DNA of 64,000 nucleotides from Hyphomicrobium sp. (lineage in GTDB: Bacteria > Pseudomonadota > Alphaproteobacteria > Rhizobiales > Hyphomicrobiaceae): contig JAKFUV010000001.1 in NCBI GenBank assembly GCA_021732485.1, forward strand, positions 1-64,000. Reading direction: 5' to 3'. Under the pieces are notes generated by a model. It was not told the origin of the DNA. It saw nothing but the letters and a program-made list of their open reading frames with translations, and did not search any database. The number at the start of each line of letters is the position of its first letter. Within the stretch, counting starts at the first letter, position 1. A program made the position numbers and the translations under genes. Positions 34,834 to 43,937 of this stretch are shown here, one piece after another.

Positions 34834-35415
34834 ATGATTTCACTGCAAGAGTTTGAACACGCGCTGTCCAATGTCCCACCCCCTGCGCGCAATGACCGTT
34901 TGGATTGCGAGAACGCTCTGAGTGCCCTGCTCATAACCTCCGAATTCGACAACGCCTGCGCTGTGGAGCATGCGCGCCACATCGCGCTTGCGCTCGATCT
35001 GTTCATGGAGACTGGAATAACGCCGTTGTATCTGTGGATCGACGACCGCGATCAAGGGCGCCTGCCTAGCAGCACCCTGCCATACGACATCACTCTGGCA
35101 ACAGCGCTTCACCGAGATTCCAGCGGCCTGTGGATCAACTCGGTATGGGAATTGGCGCATCGTGACAAACGCGTGAACCTGGTACTACACCACACGGACA
35201 TGGACTCTTCGTTTTGCGGCCACACTCCGCTCTTTGAGGTTTTTGCAGCCGCGCCGCCGAGCCACACGCTCTACCAGGATTTGCGATGGGTCCCGTACCG
35301 CTATAGGCCGGACATCGACACCTTTATGGATGCAGACTGCGGACCCCCGGATTATCCAGCGCAGCAACGCTTCTTGCGAAAACCGCATAGCGTCGCCCCC
35401 GAACTCGCCCGATGA
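34834..35415 (+). CDS. Hypothetical protein, unknown family
   Basis: I begin this gene at the ATG giving MISLQEFEHALSNVPPPARN, which has GGAG seven bases upstream; the open frame extends 136 codons further, but that part is not protein-like. The 193 residues contain CAVEHARHIALALDLFMETG and a later Trp/Tyr-rich part (LRWVPYRYRPDIDTFMD). There is no signal peptide, membrane helix or known motif. It is the last full gene before the recombinase fragment. Confidence 0.55.
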   Translation: MISLQEFEHALSNVPPPARNDRLDCENALSALLITSEFDNACAVEHARHIALALDLFMETGITPLYLWIDDRDQGRLPSSTLPYDITLATALHRDSSGLWINSVWELAHRDKRVNLVLHHTDMDSSFCGHTPLFEVFAAAPPSHTLYQDLRWVPYRYRPDIDTFMDADCGPPDYPAQQRFLRKPHSVAPELAR

Positions 35416-35730
35416 CCTCCTCTTCCATACTGTAATCGCTACGTCTCGCGCATTGAAACCAGTTGTGCGGCCATCGAATTCGCTCTGGTTTCGGGAGCGT
35501 CAGAAGGCTATATTCAGCATAACAATCGGCAGAACCTTTGACATAACAAACACTCTCCGAGCCGCTATTCAAAAGCCTGTAATCTTATTGTCTTTCAACG
35601 GCTTATATGGACTTACTCGCAATGCATTCGAATCCTAGTCCCCCAGCCACTGTCTAACTCATTGATATAACTGCATATTATGCCGTTTCCGTACGCGGAA
35701 ATCTATCGTCTTTTCCGCGCCTTGTCGACG
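35416..35730. other. Intergenic region, nothing recognised
   Basis: Roughly 310 bases of mixed composition lie between the last small gene of the element and the recombinase fragment. I see no convincing gene, terminator or repeat. An element end (att) could be here but cannot be identified without the empty site. Confidence 0.4.
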
Positions 35731-36189
35731 TCAGTTTTCTGATCCCGTACGCACCCCCCGTCTCTGCACCGAAAGATAGTCGCGCTTGACGCCGAGCCGC
35801 TGCGCCATGGCGTCGATGGTTGCATCGCGTCCCGACATCAGTGCATCGCGGGTCGCATACGCATTGCTGAGCAGAGCGATCATCTGGCGATCAGGCTTGG
35901 CAGATCGACCGCCTCCAACAATCAGTCGGATGCCTTTGCCTGCACGGCGCAATTTGGCTTCGGCACGCAGTTCAGTGGTTCCGAGTTGTACTCCCGACAG
36001 TTCTCGAGATGCTTCACCGACGAGGACCCTTGCGACCTCTTTTCTGTCGAGGCTGACGACGACCTCATCAACACGCACGCACACGCGCGCAACAATGGAC
36101 CGGACGAGTTCGCGGATCTTTATCCACGGCAAGGCCACCCAGCCGGGTATCAGTTCGTCTGCCTTCTTGAGTGATGAGCGAAGCGTCAC
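35731..36189 (-). pseudogene. C-terminal fragment of a large serine recombinase
   Basis: The 152-residue frame has a segment typical of the end of large serine recombinases: RRAGKGIRLIVGGG, then KPDRQMIALLSNAYATRDAL, then DAMAQRLGVKRDYLS (the last helix-turn-helix). The catalytic resolvase domain and the central recombinase domain are missing, and the end after YLS does not continue in the usual way. The same frame stays open upstream toward the HxlR gene. This looks like the decayed remains of an integrase-type recombinase at the edge of the mobile region. Confidence 0.7.
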
Positions 36190-36242
36190 TGCGACCCCTA
36201 CGGCAGCATCCGACCCAGAGCCGACGTCACAATCAGTCGAAA

Positions 36243-36602
36243 CTAGACCGGTTTTTTCCCAAAGCTATCGCGCGCCTTCAGAACGCGACCCATATTCGCG
36301 ACTGCCCATTCTACGATCGGACGCATGGCTACGTTCAGGGACCGACCGAGGGCAGTCAGCTCATATTCGACCGTCACGGGCACGGTCGCAAACGCGCGGC
36401 GGACGAGAAGTCCGTCTTGTTCAAGCGCGCGAAGCGTCTGCGAGAGCATCTTCTGGGAAATGCCATCGATCTCGCGTTTCAGCACACTGAAACGCATTGG
36501 CCCATCCTCAAGCAGCGAGAGCACAAGCACCACCCACTTGTCCGAGATGCGATCGAGCAGCTGACGCGTCGGACACTTGGCGGCGTAAGGGTTCCATTTC
36601 AT
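36243..36602 (-). CDS. HxlR-family transcriptional regulator
   Basis: This 119-residue winged-helix regulator of the HxlR type has the N-terminal Cys near residue 10 (AKCPTRQLLDRISDKWVVLVL, conserved in the family), the FSVLKREIDGISQKMLSQTLR recognition region and the VEYELTALGRSLN wing. HxlR proteins often sense electrophiles or aldehydes through the conserved Cys and control divergent detoxification genes. It is divergent from the SnoaL-like and RidA genes, with about 240 bases between, so it probably controls them. Confidence 0.9.
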   Translation of the reverse strand: MKWNPYAAKCPTRQLLDRISDKWVVLVLSLLEDGPMRFSVLKREIDGISQKMLSQTLRALEQDGLLVRRAFATVPVTVEYELTALGRSLNVAMRPIVEWAVANMGRVLKARDSFGKKPV

Positions 36603-36733
36603 ATCGCGTGACCCAGGTGGTTACCGTTAGGTACCTATATATCTAGAAAGTGCCTTCTTTACAACAGATACCTTTGTGCCCAAATTTCCTCCATCGGCGC
36701 TGCCGCCGGGTTGCACGCGTAAGAGGAATGAAG

Positions 36734-36829
36734 ATGAAAGCGATCATCGCCAGGCTGGTTGCTTGCGCGCTTCTCGGAGGCTCAGCGTCTCTCGACGTAA
36801 CTGCCGTCGATGAAAATCTGACCCAGTAA
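36734..36829 (+). CDS. 31-residue leader-like peptide, possibly a remnant
   Basis: A short frame beginning MKAIIARLVACALLGGSASL looks like a signal peptide followed by only about ten residues. It lies just upstream of the SnoaL-like gene, sharing its promoter region. It may be the remnant of a deleted exported protein or a leader peptide. Support is weak. Confidence 0.3.
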   Translation: MKAIIARLVACALLGGSASLDVTAVDENLTQ

Positions 36830-36843
36830 CACAGGAGGTACAG

Positions 36844-37245
36844 ATGTCTGATCCAAAGGCACTACTGGCACAGTTTGGTGCCAAGATTCTCGGAGAGAAG
36901 GATTTCACCGCTCTCGGCAACTTGATGCGGGACGACTACATCCAGCACAATCCGCTCGTTGGACAAGGAAGCAAGGGCTTCAAGGACTTCTTCGAAGCTT
37001 GGTTCAAGGCGTCTCCTGACTTCGAGTTCAAGCTAAAGCAGATTGTGTCCGAAGGCGACAAGGTCTGGGTCTATGGAACCTATTCCGGGACGCACCAGGG
37101 TGACTGGCTCGGCGTCCCCGCTACCGGCAAGGCTTACAAGTTCGACGCGGTTGACATCTTTCGCGTCGAGGACGGCAAGCTGGCCGAGCATTGGGACCTG
37201 CTCGACATCTACACGCTGTTTAAGCAATTGGGCGTCATTCAATAG
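36844..37245 (+). CDS. SnoaL-like/NTF2-fold protein
   Basis: This 133-residue protein has the SnoaL-like polyketide-cyclase/NTF2 fold signature: a helix-rich start, MRDDYIQHNPLVGQGSKGF, then strands VWVYGTYSGTH and FDAVDIFRVEDGKLAEHWDLLD. Such proteins bind or isomerise small hydrophobic molecules. An AGGAGG ribosome-binding site lies just before the ATG. It is divergent from the HxlR gene and followed by RidA, which suggests an inducible small-molecule detoxification unit. Confidence 0.88.
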   Translation: MSDPKALLAQFGAKILGEKDFTALGNLMRDDYIQHNPLVGQGSKGFKDFFEAWFKASPDFEFKLKQIVSEGDKVWVYGTYSGTHQGDWLGVPATGKAYKFDAVDIFRVEDGKLAEHWDLLDIYTLFKQLGVIQ

Positions 37246-37252
37246 TCCCTCT

Positions 37253-37281
37253 GTATCCGCGCGAGCCATTCGCGCGGATAC
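37253..37281. repeat. Perfect 12-pair hairpin between SnoaL-like and RidA genes
   Basis: GTATCCGCGCGA and TCGCGCGGATAC are exact reverse complements with a five-base loop. There is no T tract, so it may stabilise the upstream mRNA or limit read-through rather than fully terminate. Confidence 0.6.
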
Positions 37282-37337
37282 CCGGTGCTGCAAGTTCGGC
37301 AATACTCCTTTCAAACGATTCAAACCGGAGACTTCAG

Positions 37338-37730
37338 ATGCCCAAGCGTCACGCCGTTTTCCCCGCCGGCCGGCACGACCTCTATACGTCGCAGACGTAT
37401 TCTGCGGCGATCAGATCAGGAGATCTCCTGTTCGTATCCGGTCAAGTCGGCAGTCGCAGCGACGGCTCGCCGGAACCAGACTTCGAAGCACAAGTCCGCT
37501 TGGCGTTCGTCAATCTCGAGGCGACCCTCAAAGCGGGCGGCTGCGGGTTCGACGATATCGTCGACGTGACGACCTTCCATACCGATCCCGAACGTCAGTT
37601 CGGCACGATCATGGCCATTAAAAGCGAAGTTTTCCCGGAAGCGCCTTATCCGAATTGGACGGCAATCGGCGTCAATTGGCTCGCAGGGTTCGACTTCGAG
37701 ATCAAGGTCATCGCCCGTATTCCCGGCTGA
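37338..37730 (+). CDS. RidA-family protein
   Basis: This 130-residue protein belongs to the RidA/YjgF family of enamine/imine deaminases. It shows SGDLLFVSGQVGSRSDGS near residues 27-44, LEATLKAGGCGFDDIVDVTTF, and the C-terminal TAIGVNWLAGFDFEIKVIA. The catalytic Arg of the RidA subfamily (usually in a VRV-A-L context) is not obvious, so this may be another Rid subgroup. It follows the SnoaL-like gene in the same direction and is probably in the HxlR-controlled unit. Confidence 0.88.
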   Translation: MPKRHAVFPAGRHDLYTSQTYSAAIRSGDLLFVSGQVGSRSDGSPEPDFEAQVRLAFVNLEATLKAGGCGFDDIVDVTTFHTDPERQFGTIMAIKSEVFPEAPYPNWTAIGVNWLAGFDFEIKVIARIPG

Positions 37731-37954
37731 TCCATTTGCCACGGTCCTTTGCGACGTCGGCTCATGGCCCATCACGTCGGGACACTTATTGATCAGAGCC
37801 CGCCCAGGCGCAGTCCCTTGTTGCTAAGTCCGCCAAGGTCGATGGCGTCGCCTCCCTCGCGCGCTTTGCCCACGCGATGGCGAGGCCGCATATGGCCACC
37901 CGTTTGAGAGCATGCGCGTTCCGCCCGTTTTGCGGACAAGGGCGACATCGGCGG

Positions 37955-38641
37955 TCACGCCAATGCCTTGAGTTCCTCAACAAGGCGCTCAGCGGCGGCA
38001 GCCGACGAGGCTGGGTTCTGGCCGGTGATCAGCAGGCCGTCCTGGACGACATACGAACTCCAGTCCGGGCCGCTCGAATAGAGGCCGCCCTTGGCTTTCA
38101 ATTCGTCCTCGACAAGGAACGGCACCACGTGGGTCAGGCCGACGGCGGCTCCCTCCGTGTTGGTGAAACCGGTCACCTTGCGGCCTTCGACCAGCGGGCG
38201 TCCATCTGCGGACTTCACATGGCGCAACACGCCCGGCGCGTGGCAGACAAGCGCGGTCGGCTTTTTCGCCGCGACGAAGCTCTCGATGAGAGTGGCCGAG
38301 ACCTTGCTTTCCGCTAGATCCCACATCGGGCCGTGGCCACCGGGATAGAACACCGTGTCGAAGTCGCTGGCAGCAACGTCGGCGAGTTTCACCGTGTTCG
38401 CTAATGCTTTGTTTGCTTTGGCGTCGGCTTCGAAGCGGCGGGTCGCGTCGGTCTGGAAGGCGGGCTCGTTGCTCTTGGGGTCGAGCGGCGGCTGGCCACC
38501 TTTCGGTGAGGCGAGCGTGATCTGATAACCGGCTTCCTCGAACACGTAGTAGGGAGCGGCCAGCTCTTCGAGCCAGAAACCCGTTTTGCGACCAGTATCG
38601 CCGAGCTGATCGTGCGATGTCAGAACTATCAGAACCTTCAT
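37955..38641 (-). CDS. DJ-1/PfpI-family protein
   Basis: This 228-residue protein of the type 1 glutamine-amidotransferase-like (DJ-1/PfpI/HchA) family has the nucleophile Cys133-His134 in LVCHAPGVLR and the TVFYPGGHGPMWDL loop with Glu/Asp partners. Members remove or hydrate reactive carbonyls such as methylglyoxal or act as chaperones. The start at 38641 is chosen because AAGGAG has ideal spacing to it; an ATG two codons earlier is too close. It is transcribed in the same direction as the MFS gene. Confidence 0.9.
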   Translation of the reverse strand: MKVLIVLTSHDQLGDTGRKTGFWLEELAAPYYVFEEAGYQITLASPKGGQPPLDPKSNEPAFQTDATRRFEADAKANKALANTVKLADVAASDFDTVFYPGGHGPMWDLAESKVSATLIESFVAAKKPTALVCHAPGVLRHVKSADGRPLVEGRKVTGFTNTEGAAVGLTHVVPFLVEDELKAKGGLYSSGPDWSSYVVQDGLLITGQNPASSAAAAERLVEELKALA

Positions 38642-38700
38642 GGTCATTCTCCTTCGGCTAATGTGATTAGGCGCTGCCGATCCGGATGCAATGCAAGTTG

Positions 38701-40305
38701 TCAGTGGGATGGTGTTACAAGATGCGTGACCGACGGTTGTGCGTCGTCTATCTGCAGGCGCCGGATCCTCGCCTGGATATCTTGATCCTGTAGAGAAACG
38801 CGATCGTGGTGCCGGAGATGCTGGGTCCACGAAGCCTCGCGCCAGGTCTCGACGAACCGGCGAGGATCAGCCGCATCCTGCATCACTGACCAATCGTAGC
38901 CGCCGCTGCGACGGCGGGCGTCGGAAAGCTCGCGCATGAGGGCGAGGAAGCGATCACGGTCGGTCGCGCCAACTGCATACATGACTTGGATCATGACCGG
39001 CTTATCCGGTTCCGCGTTGCCGCCGCTGAGGATCGGCGCAGGCCAGTGCATAGAGGGCGCAAGCCCGTTGCCTTCAGTGTCGTTGATCTGCGATCGCCAC
39101 GTCACCGGTATCATCACAATCGCGCCGAGCGCTGCCAATAGCATGGCGACGGGAATGCCATAACTGTTGGCGATCTGCCCCCAGACGAGACTTCCGAGCG
39201 ACATTGCTCCGAAGAACACGGTGAGAAAAATTGAGAGTCCTCGCGCTCGCACCCAATCGGGCAGTGACATCTGAGCGGCATGATTGAGGCTCGACAGAAC
39301 CGAGATCCACGACAATCCGGCGATGACGGCGGCGACCAGAGCAACACCAGCAACGGGTACGAGCGCGAGTAGCATCAGCGACGTCGCCACGCCGACCGAA
39401 CCAAGAGCCACTATTCGATTTAATCCAAACCGGGTCCGGAGGCGCGGCAACAGCAGCGCACCCGCGATGGCCCCAACACCGACACTGGTTAGGAGAAGAC
39501 CATAAAGCGTGGGGCCGCCCGAGAGCACGACACGCGCAATGAGCGGTAACATCGACCAGAACGCGCTAGCGAACAGGAAGAAGGCCAACGCGCGCACGAG
39601 CGTCGCGCGCAACGGCGAGCTGTGTACGGCGTACCGCAAGCCCGCGACGATCGCCGCGCCCACGTCTTCGGGCGGCAGCGTTTTCTCCGCAGTGACCGGC
39701 GGCTTCCACCACAGCAATGCGGCTATGATTCCGATGAAGCTCACCGCGTTCAATGCAAACGGCGACCATAGCCCAACTCCAACGATCAGAACCCCCGCAA
39801 CGGCCGGACCAATCGCACGTGAGACGTTGATGCCCATCGAATTTAGAGCGATGGCCGCAGGCAGTTCTGAGCGCGGGACTAGCGACGGGACAATGGCCTG
39901 CCAAGCGGGCGCGACGAATGCGGCCCCGGTTCCAAGGGCAAACGTAAACAAGATCAGCACCAATGGCGTGACGAGATCCAGTGACACAAGTGTCGCGAGA
40001 GTTGCGGCTGCGGCCGCCAAAAGCACGTTCACAGCAATCAGCAATTTGCGCCGGTCGACGATGTCCGCCACCGCACCGGCAAGCAAAGCAAAAAGAAACA
40101 CCGGGAGGGTGGTCGCGGCCTGAACGGCAGATACGACGAGTGGAGACGAAGACAACTCGGTCATCAACCAGCCCGCGCCGACATCATGCATCCACGTGCC
40201 GATGTTCGAGACCACTGTAGCGACCCAGAGCACCGCGAACGAAGAGTGAGAAAACGGTGCCCAGGCAGACGCTGCCGGCTTCTTGTCAGTAACGGCCATG
40301 TCCAT
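38701..40305 (-). CDS. MFS exporter with C-terminal monooxygenase-like domain
   Basis: This protein of about 534 residues has an MFS_3-type (EntS-like, DUF894) transporter part with 10-12 helices to about residue 410, including GTWMHDVGAGWLM and ADIVDRRKLL in the first inter-helix loop. A soluble C-terminal tail of about 100 residues starts near VMIQVMYAVGATDRDRF and resembles the antibiotic-biosynthesis-monooxygenase-like part known in this MFS group. The drug or siderophore substrate is unknown. It follows the adaptor gene by about 40 bases, so it may act with that adaptor, an uncommon MFS-adaptor pairing. Confidence 0.85.
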   Translation of the reverse strand: MDMAVTDKKPAASAWAPFSHSSFAVLWVATVVSNIGTWMHDVGAGWLMTELSSSPLVVSAVQAATTLPVFLFALLAGAVADIVDRRKLLIAVNVLLAAAAATLATLVSLDLVTPLVLILFTFALGTGAAFVAPAWQAIVPSLVPRSELPAAIALNSMGINVSRAIGPAVAGVLIVGVGLWSPFALNAVSFIGIIAALLWWKPPVTAEKTLPPEDVGAAIVAGLRYAVHSSPLRATLVRALAFFLFASAFWSMLPLIARVVLSGGPTLYGLLLTSVGVGAIAGALLLPRLRTRFGLNRIVALGSVGVATSLMLLALVPVAGVALVAAVIAGLSWISVLSSLNHAAQMSLPDWVRARGLSIFLTVFFGAMSLGSLVWGQIANSYGIPVAMLLAALGAIVMIPVTWRSQINDTEGNGLAPSMHWPAPILSGGNAEPDKPVMIQVMYAVGATDRDRFLALMRELSDARRRSGGYDWSVMQDAADPRRFVETWREASWTQHLRHHDRVSLQDQDIQARIRRLQIDDAQPSVTHLVTPSH

Positions 40306-40345
40306 ATTCGACTGCCTTGCGTTCGTGATCGAAAAGATTGACCCG

Positions 40346-41176
40346 CTAGCGCGAAATTTTCGACACCACGGACACATCCAATCCGGGAATCAGTGTTCCT
40401 AAAGGATTTGGGAACTCGCCCCACACGGTCAGCATTCCGGTCGCGCCGTCGATTTCTGAACTTTCAAACAGCGCGCGACCTGTTTCGGGATAGATTGCGC
40501 CCGACGGCAATTCGAGACTGAGCTTGACCGACTTGTAGAGCTCCGCAACCGATGCTTGGCCCGACGAAATGAGCGCTTTCTGACGATCTGCGTAGCTGAC
40601 GCGGTAGGTAACCAACACCGGGTCGGTTTGAACGATTTCACCGATCACGGTGCCGCCTTCCGCCTCAACGAACGCGCCAGGCGCCACCTTGGGTCGTTGA
40701 GCCATGCCCGATATCGGCGCATAAATCTGCGTCCGCTCAAGGGCCAAACGCGCCGATTGCAATTGAGCGTCGGCCTTGGCAACGCCGGCCCTGGCAATGT
40801 TCACCTCCAGAACACTTTGTGCGGCAGATGCAGCAGCGCCAACTCCACGCTGCTGTAATTGTGCCTGACGCCCAGATACGTCCTCCGCAAGCGCAAGACG
40901 TGCGCGAGCCTCAGCAACGGCCGCTTCCGCCGACGCAACGTCGATGCGGTAGCTGGCGTCATCAAGCGAATACATCAGATCGCCTTGGGTGACTCGCTGA
41001 CCAGCCTCAACATGAATCATCTTGACGACTCCGTTGATCTGGTTTGCGACCTGAACCCGCTGCCGCGGCTCGACACGACCTGGAAACGTAAACTCCAGCA
41101 ACGTTTGACTCTCGGCTTGCCCAGGAACGAGCAACACAACCAAGACCAACATTTTCGCTCGTCTCGCCAGGGTCAT
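40346..41176 (-). CDS. RND/MFS-type periplasmic adaptor (HlyD family)
   Basis: This protein of about 276 residues begins MTLARRAKMLVLVVLLVPGQ (signal or anchor), then FPGRVEPRQRVQVANQINGVV (first half-lipoyl), a helical hairpin with Ala/Glu repeats and a second half (TQIYAPISGMAQRPKVAPGAF), followed by a barrel domain ending LIPGLDVSV. I chose the ATG after GGGTGAG, 4 bases past the amidohydrolase stop, because upstream codons read as the tail of that gene in another frame. It would link an inner-membrane exporter to an outer-membrane channel. Confidence 0.85.
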   Translation of the reverse strand: MTLARRAKMLVLVVLLVPGQAESQTLLEFTFPGRVEPRQRVQVANQINGVVKMIHVEAGQRVTQGDLMYSLDDASYRIDVASAEAAVAEARARLALAEDVSGRQAQLQQRGVGAAASAAQSVLEVNIARAGVAKADAQLQSARLALERTQIYAPISGMAQRPKVAPGAFVEAEGGTVIGEIVQTDPVLVTYRVSYADRQKALISSGQASVAELYKSVKLSLELPSGAIYPETGRALFESSEIDGATGMLTVWGEFPNPLGTLIPGLDVSVVSKISR

Positions 41177-41180
41177 CGTC

Positions 41181-43130
41181 TCACCCAATGAAGCACGAGC
41201 AGCCGAGCGCGCCCCAGAAGGCTTGCTTTTCGCTAACAGGAATGGGGCTGTTCCAGGCGATGCCGTGGTCATGGCCATGAACACCGCACCCGCTCGAGCA
41301 ACCGTCGTGACATGCGCGCGCGGCACGCGTTCCCGATGCTACGTCCGCCCTCTGTGCAGGGCTTTTAAAAGCGCCCACCGGACTCCAACTGGGTGATGCC
41401 GGCGGCAATGGCGGTGCCAAACTTTCGAAATCGCCCTCACCATAGACGACCTCGCCGCCGACGACAGTCAGCACTGAATGGATGCGGCGAATTTCGACAG
41501 GGGGCACGGCCATGTAGTCCGATGAGAGAACCGCGAGGTCCGCATATTTGCCCGGCGACAGCGTTCCTTTGACGTCCTGCTCACCGGAGAACCAAGCCGA
41601 GCCCTCGGTCCACACCCTGAGGGCCGCTTCACGATCGAGTACATTGTCTTCGTTATACAGTGACAACCCGCCGACCGTCTGGCCTGTGGTCAGCCAGGTG
41701 AGCGCAACCCAAGGATCGTACGAGGCGACGCGGGTCGCATCTGTCCCGCCACCTACGGGCAGCCCAGCGGCCAACATCTTTTTGACCGGCGGCGTCGTGG
41801 CGGCGGCTTCGCGACCATAAAGATGGACGAAGTATTCGCCCTGAAACGCCATGCGATGCTGGATCGCGATGCCGCCTCCGAGCGCCTTGATGCGGTCAAT
41901 GTTGCGATCCGAGATGGTCTCGGCGTGATCAATGATGAAGCGCGTTTCGAAAGGCTGACGGCCATTGACGCGCTCGAAGACACCAAGGAAGCGGTCAATG
42001 GACTCGTTATATGTCGCGTGAATTCGGAATGGCCATTTGTTCGTCGCCAGAAGTTCGACGATGGGTTCAAGGTCGGCTTCCATGGTCGGCTGGAGATCGG
42101 GACGCGGCTCCAAAAAGTTCTCAAAATCCGCGGCCGACCAAGTGAGGTTTTCACCGGCACCATTCATACGCAGCATCGGGCTGCCGGCGCCCGGCTTTGT
42201 CAAGGCGAGCCATCGCTCGTAGTCCGCCAATTCACTACCGGCCTTTTGCGCGAAGAGATTGTAGGCGACCCGTACCGTCATTTGACCGGCGTCGTGAAGC
42301 CGCTGAATGACGTTGTAATCGTCGGGATAGTTCTGGCCGCCACCGCCGGCATCGATCACCGACGTGATGCCGAGGCGATTCATTTCGCGCATGAAGTGCT
42401 GGGTGGAGTTGATCTGGTCTTCGAGCGGCAGCGTGGGACCGCGGGCAAGCGTCGAATAGAGAATGAGCGCAGACGGCTTGGCCACCAGCAAGCCCGTAGG
42501 TTCGCCATTGGAATCGTGCTCGATGATGCCGCCCGGAGGATTGGGCGTCGCCCGGTTGAACCCCAATACGTTGAGCGCAGCCTTGTTGAGAAGCGCTTGC
42601 CCGTAGAGATGCAGGATGAACACCGGAGTGTCGGGGGCGGCACGATTGATTTCGTCCAGCGTCGGCAGACGGCGTTCCGCGAATTGGAACTCCGACCAGC
42701 CGCCGACCACGCGAACCCATTGCGGCGCGGGTGTCCGCTCAGCTTGCTCCTTGAGACGCCGCAACGCATCGACGACTGACGGCACACCCTCCCAGCGAAG
42801 TTCCATATTGTAGTTCAGTCCGCCTCGGATGAGATGCGTATGACTGTCGTTCAGTCCTGGAATGACGCGACGTCCGCCGAGATCGATGATCTTGGTCGTC
42901 GACCCAGCGGCCTTCATGACCTCGGCTGTCGGGCCGATCGACTGAACTACACCGTTCTTGATCGCAATCGCTTCGGCCTCGGGCGTCTTGGCATCCAACG
43001 TGGAAATGCGGCCATTGCGCAGAATAAGATCCGGGTCACCGGTCATCGCTTGTCCCCATGCCATGGTAGATCCGAGTGGAGCCACTGCTCCCACAGATGC
43101 CAGCCCGCGTATGAACGTTCGCCGCCGCAT
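41181..43130 (-). CDS. Tat-exported amidohydrolase (YtcJ-like)
   Basis: This amidohydrolase-family protein of about 649 residues has a twin-arginine signal (MRRRTFIRGLASVGAVAP). Metal-site motifs are VIPGLNDSHTHLIRGG (HxH), the IIDHAETISD region and a late GGTDATRVASYDPW Asp region, so it should hydrolyse an amide, ester or lactam-like bond. The start at the ATG is supported by GGAG and by the Tat signal. The last 60 residues contain a Cys/His-rich stretch (HDGCSSGCGVHGHDHG) unusual for the family, which might bind metal. Confidence 0.9.
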   Translation of the reverse strand: MRRRTFIRGLASVGAVAPLGSTMAWGQAMTGDPDLILRNGRISTLDAKTPEAEAIAIKNGVVQSIGPTAEVMKAAGSTTKIIDLGGRRVIPGLNDSHTHLIRGGLNYNMELRWEGVPSVVDALRRLKEQAERTPAPQWVRVVGGWSEFQFAERRLPTLDEINRAAPDTPVFILHLYGQALLNKAALNVLGFNRATPNPPGGIIEHDSNGEPTGLLVAKPSALILYSTLARGPTLPLEDQINSTQHFMREMNRLGITSVIDAGGGGQNYPDDYNVIQRLHDAGQMTVRVAYNLFAQKAGSELADYERWLALTKPGAGSPMLRMNGAGENLTWSAADFENFLEPRPDLQPTMEADLEPIVELLATNKWPFRIHATYNESIDRFLGVFERVNGRQPFETRFIIDHAETISDRNIDRIKALGGGIAIQHRMAFQGEYFVHLYGREAAATTPPVKKMLAAGLPVGGGTDATRVASYDPWVALTWLTTGQTVGGLSLYNEDNVLDREAALRVWTEGSAWFSGEQDVKGTLSPGKYADLAVLSSDYMAVPPVEIRRIHSVLTVVGGEVVYGEGDFESLAPPLPPASPSWSPVGAFKSPAQRADVASGTRAARACHDGCSSGCGVHGHDHGIAWNSPIPVSEKQAFWGALGCSCFIG

Positions 43131-43190
43131 TGATTTGGTCTCCAAGGAATATGGGCGGAACGTCAGCCGCCAACATCGTGTGAGATGAGG

Positions 43191-43871
43191 TCAGCCCGCC
43201 GCGACGGGATCAAGTCGAGGGCCATGCGCGATCCGCTCGGGCGCTTTGTGAACCATGGTGTAGGCGTAATCGATGCCCATGCCGTAGGCGCCGGAGTGCT
43301 CCTTCGCGATGCTGGTTACAGCGTCGTAAGTATCGCGACGCGCCCAATCGCGCTGCCATTCGAGGAGAACCTGCTGCCAGGTGACCGGAACGACTCCCGC
43401 CTGGATCATGCGTTGCATGGCGTAGTTGTGCGCATCGAGCGTCGTGCCGCCGGACGCATCGGCCACCATGTAGATCTCATAGTCGGCATCATGCATGGCC
43501 GAGAGTGCGAAGGTCGTATTGCAGACCTCGGTCCACAGACCGGATACAACGATCTTCTTGCGTCTGTTTTTCGAAAGTGCATCGCGCACCTTCTGATCAT
43601 CCCATGAGTTCATCGACGTCCGCTCGAGGATCGGCGCTTTGGGAAATACGGCAAGAAGTTCGGGGTAGGTGTGGCCGGAAAAGGATTCGGTCTCGACCGT
43701 CGTAATGATCGTCGGAATGTCGAACGCCTTCCCGGCTTTTGCGAGCCCCACGACATTGTTCTTGAGAACCTGCCGGTCCATCGACTGAACGCCAAATGCC
43801 ATTTGCGGCTGCTGATCGATAAAAATCAGCTGGCTATTCTGCGGCGTGAGAACTTCAGCGAGATACGACAT
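43191..43871 (-). CDS. Isochorismatase-like cysteine hydrolase (YcaC-type)
   Basis: This 226-residue protein has the isochorismatase fold, with catalytic Asp19 (LIFIDQQPQMAF) and Cys117 (VVSGLWTEVCNTTFAL) and the cis-peptide-type VVSGLWTE turn. Relatives such as YcaC hydrolyse small amides. There is no signal, so it is cytoplasmic. It is in the same direction as the Tat amidohydrolase, 60 bases before its start, so the two may act in one catabolic or detoxification route. Confidence 0.9.
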   Translation of the reverse strand: MSYLAEVLTPQNSQLIFIDQQPQMAFGVQSMDRQVLKNNVVGLAKAGKAFDIPTIITTVETESFSGHTYPELLAVFPKAPILERTSMNSWDDQKVRDALSKNRRKKIVVSGLWTEVCNTTFALSAMHDADYEIYMVADASGGTTLDAHNYAMQRMIQAGVVPVTWQQVLLEWQRDWARRDTYDAVTSIAKEHSGAYGMGIDYAYTMVHKAPERIAHGPRLDPVAAG

Positions 43872-43937
43872 GTGTAGCTCCTTGTTTTCTGGCTCAGCTT
43901 ACTAAGGCACGCGGTTGCAAATGAATTGTGATCGACA

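Noticed and set aside
41823..42779. 318-residue plus-strand frame opposite the amidohydrolase
   Set aside because: It is antisense to the catalytic region of a recognised enzyme and has no start signal.
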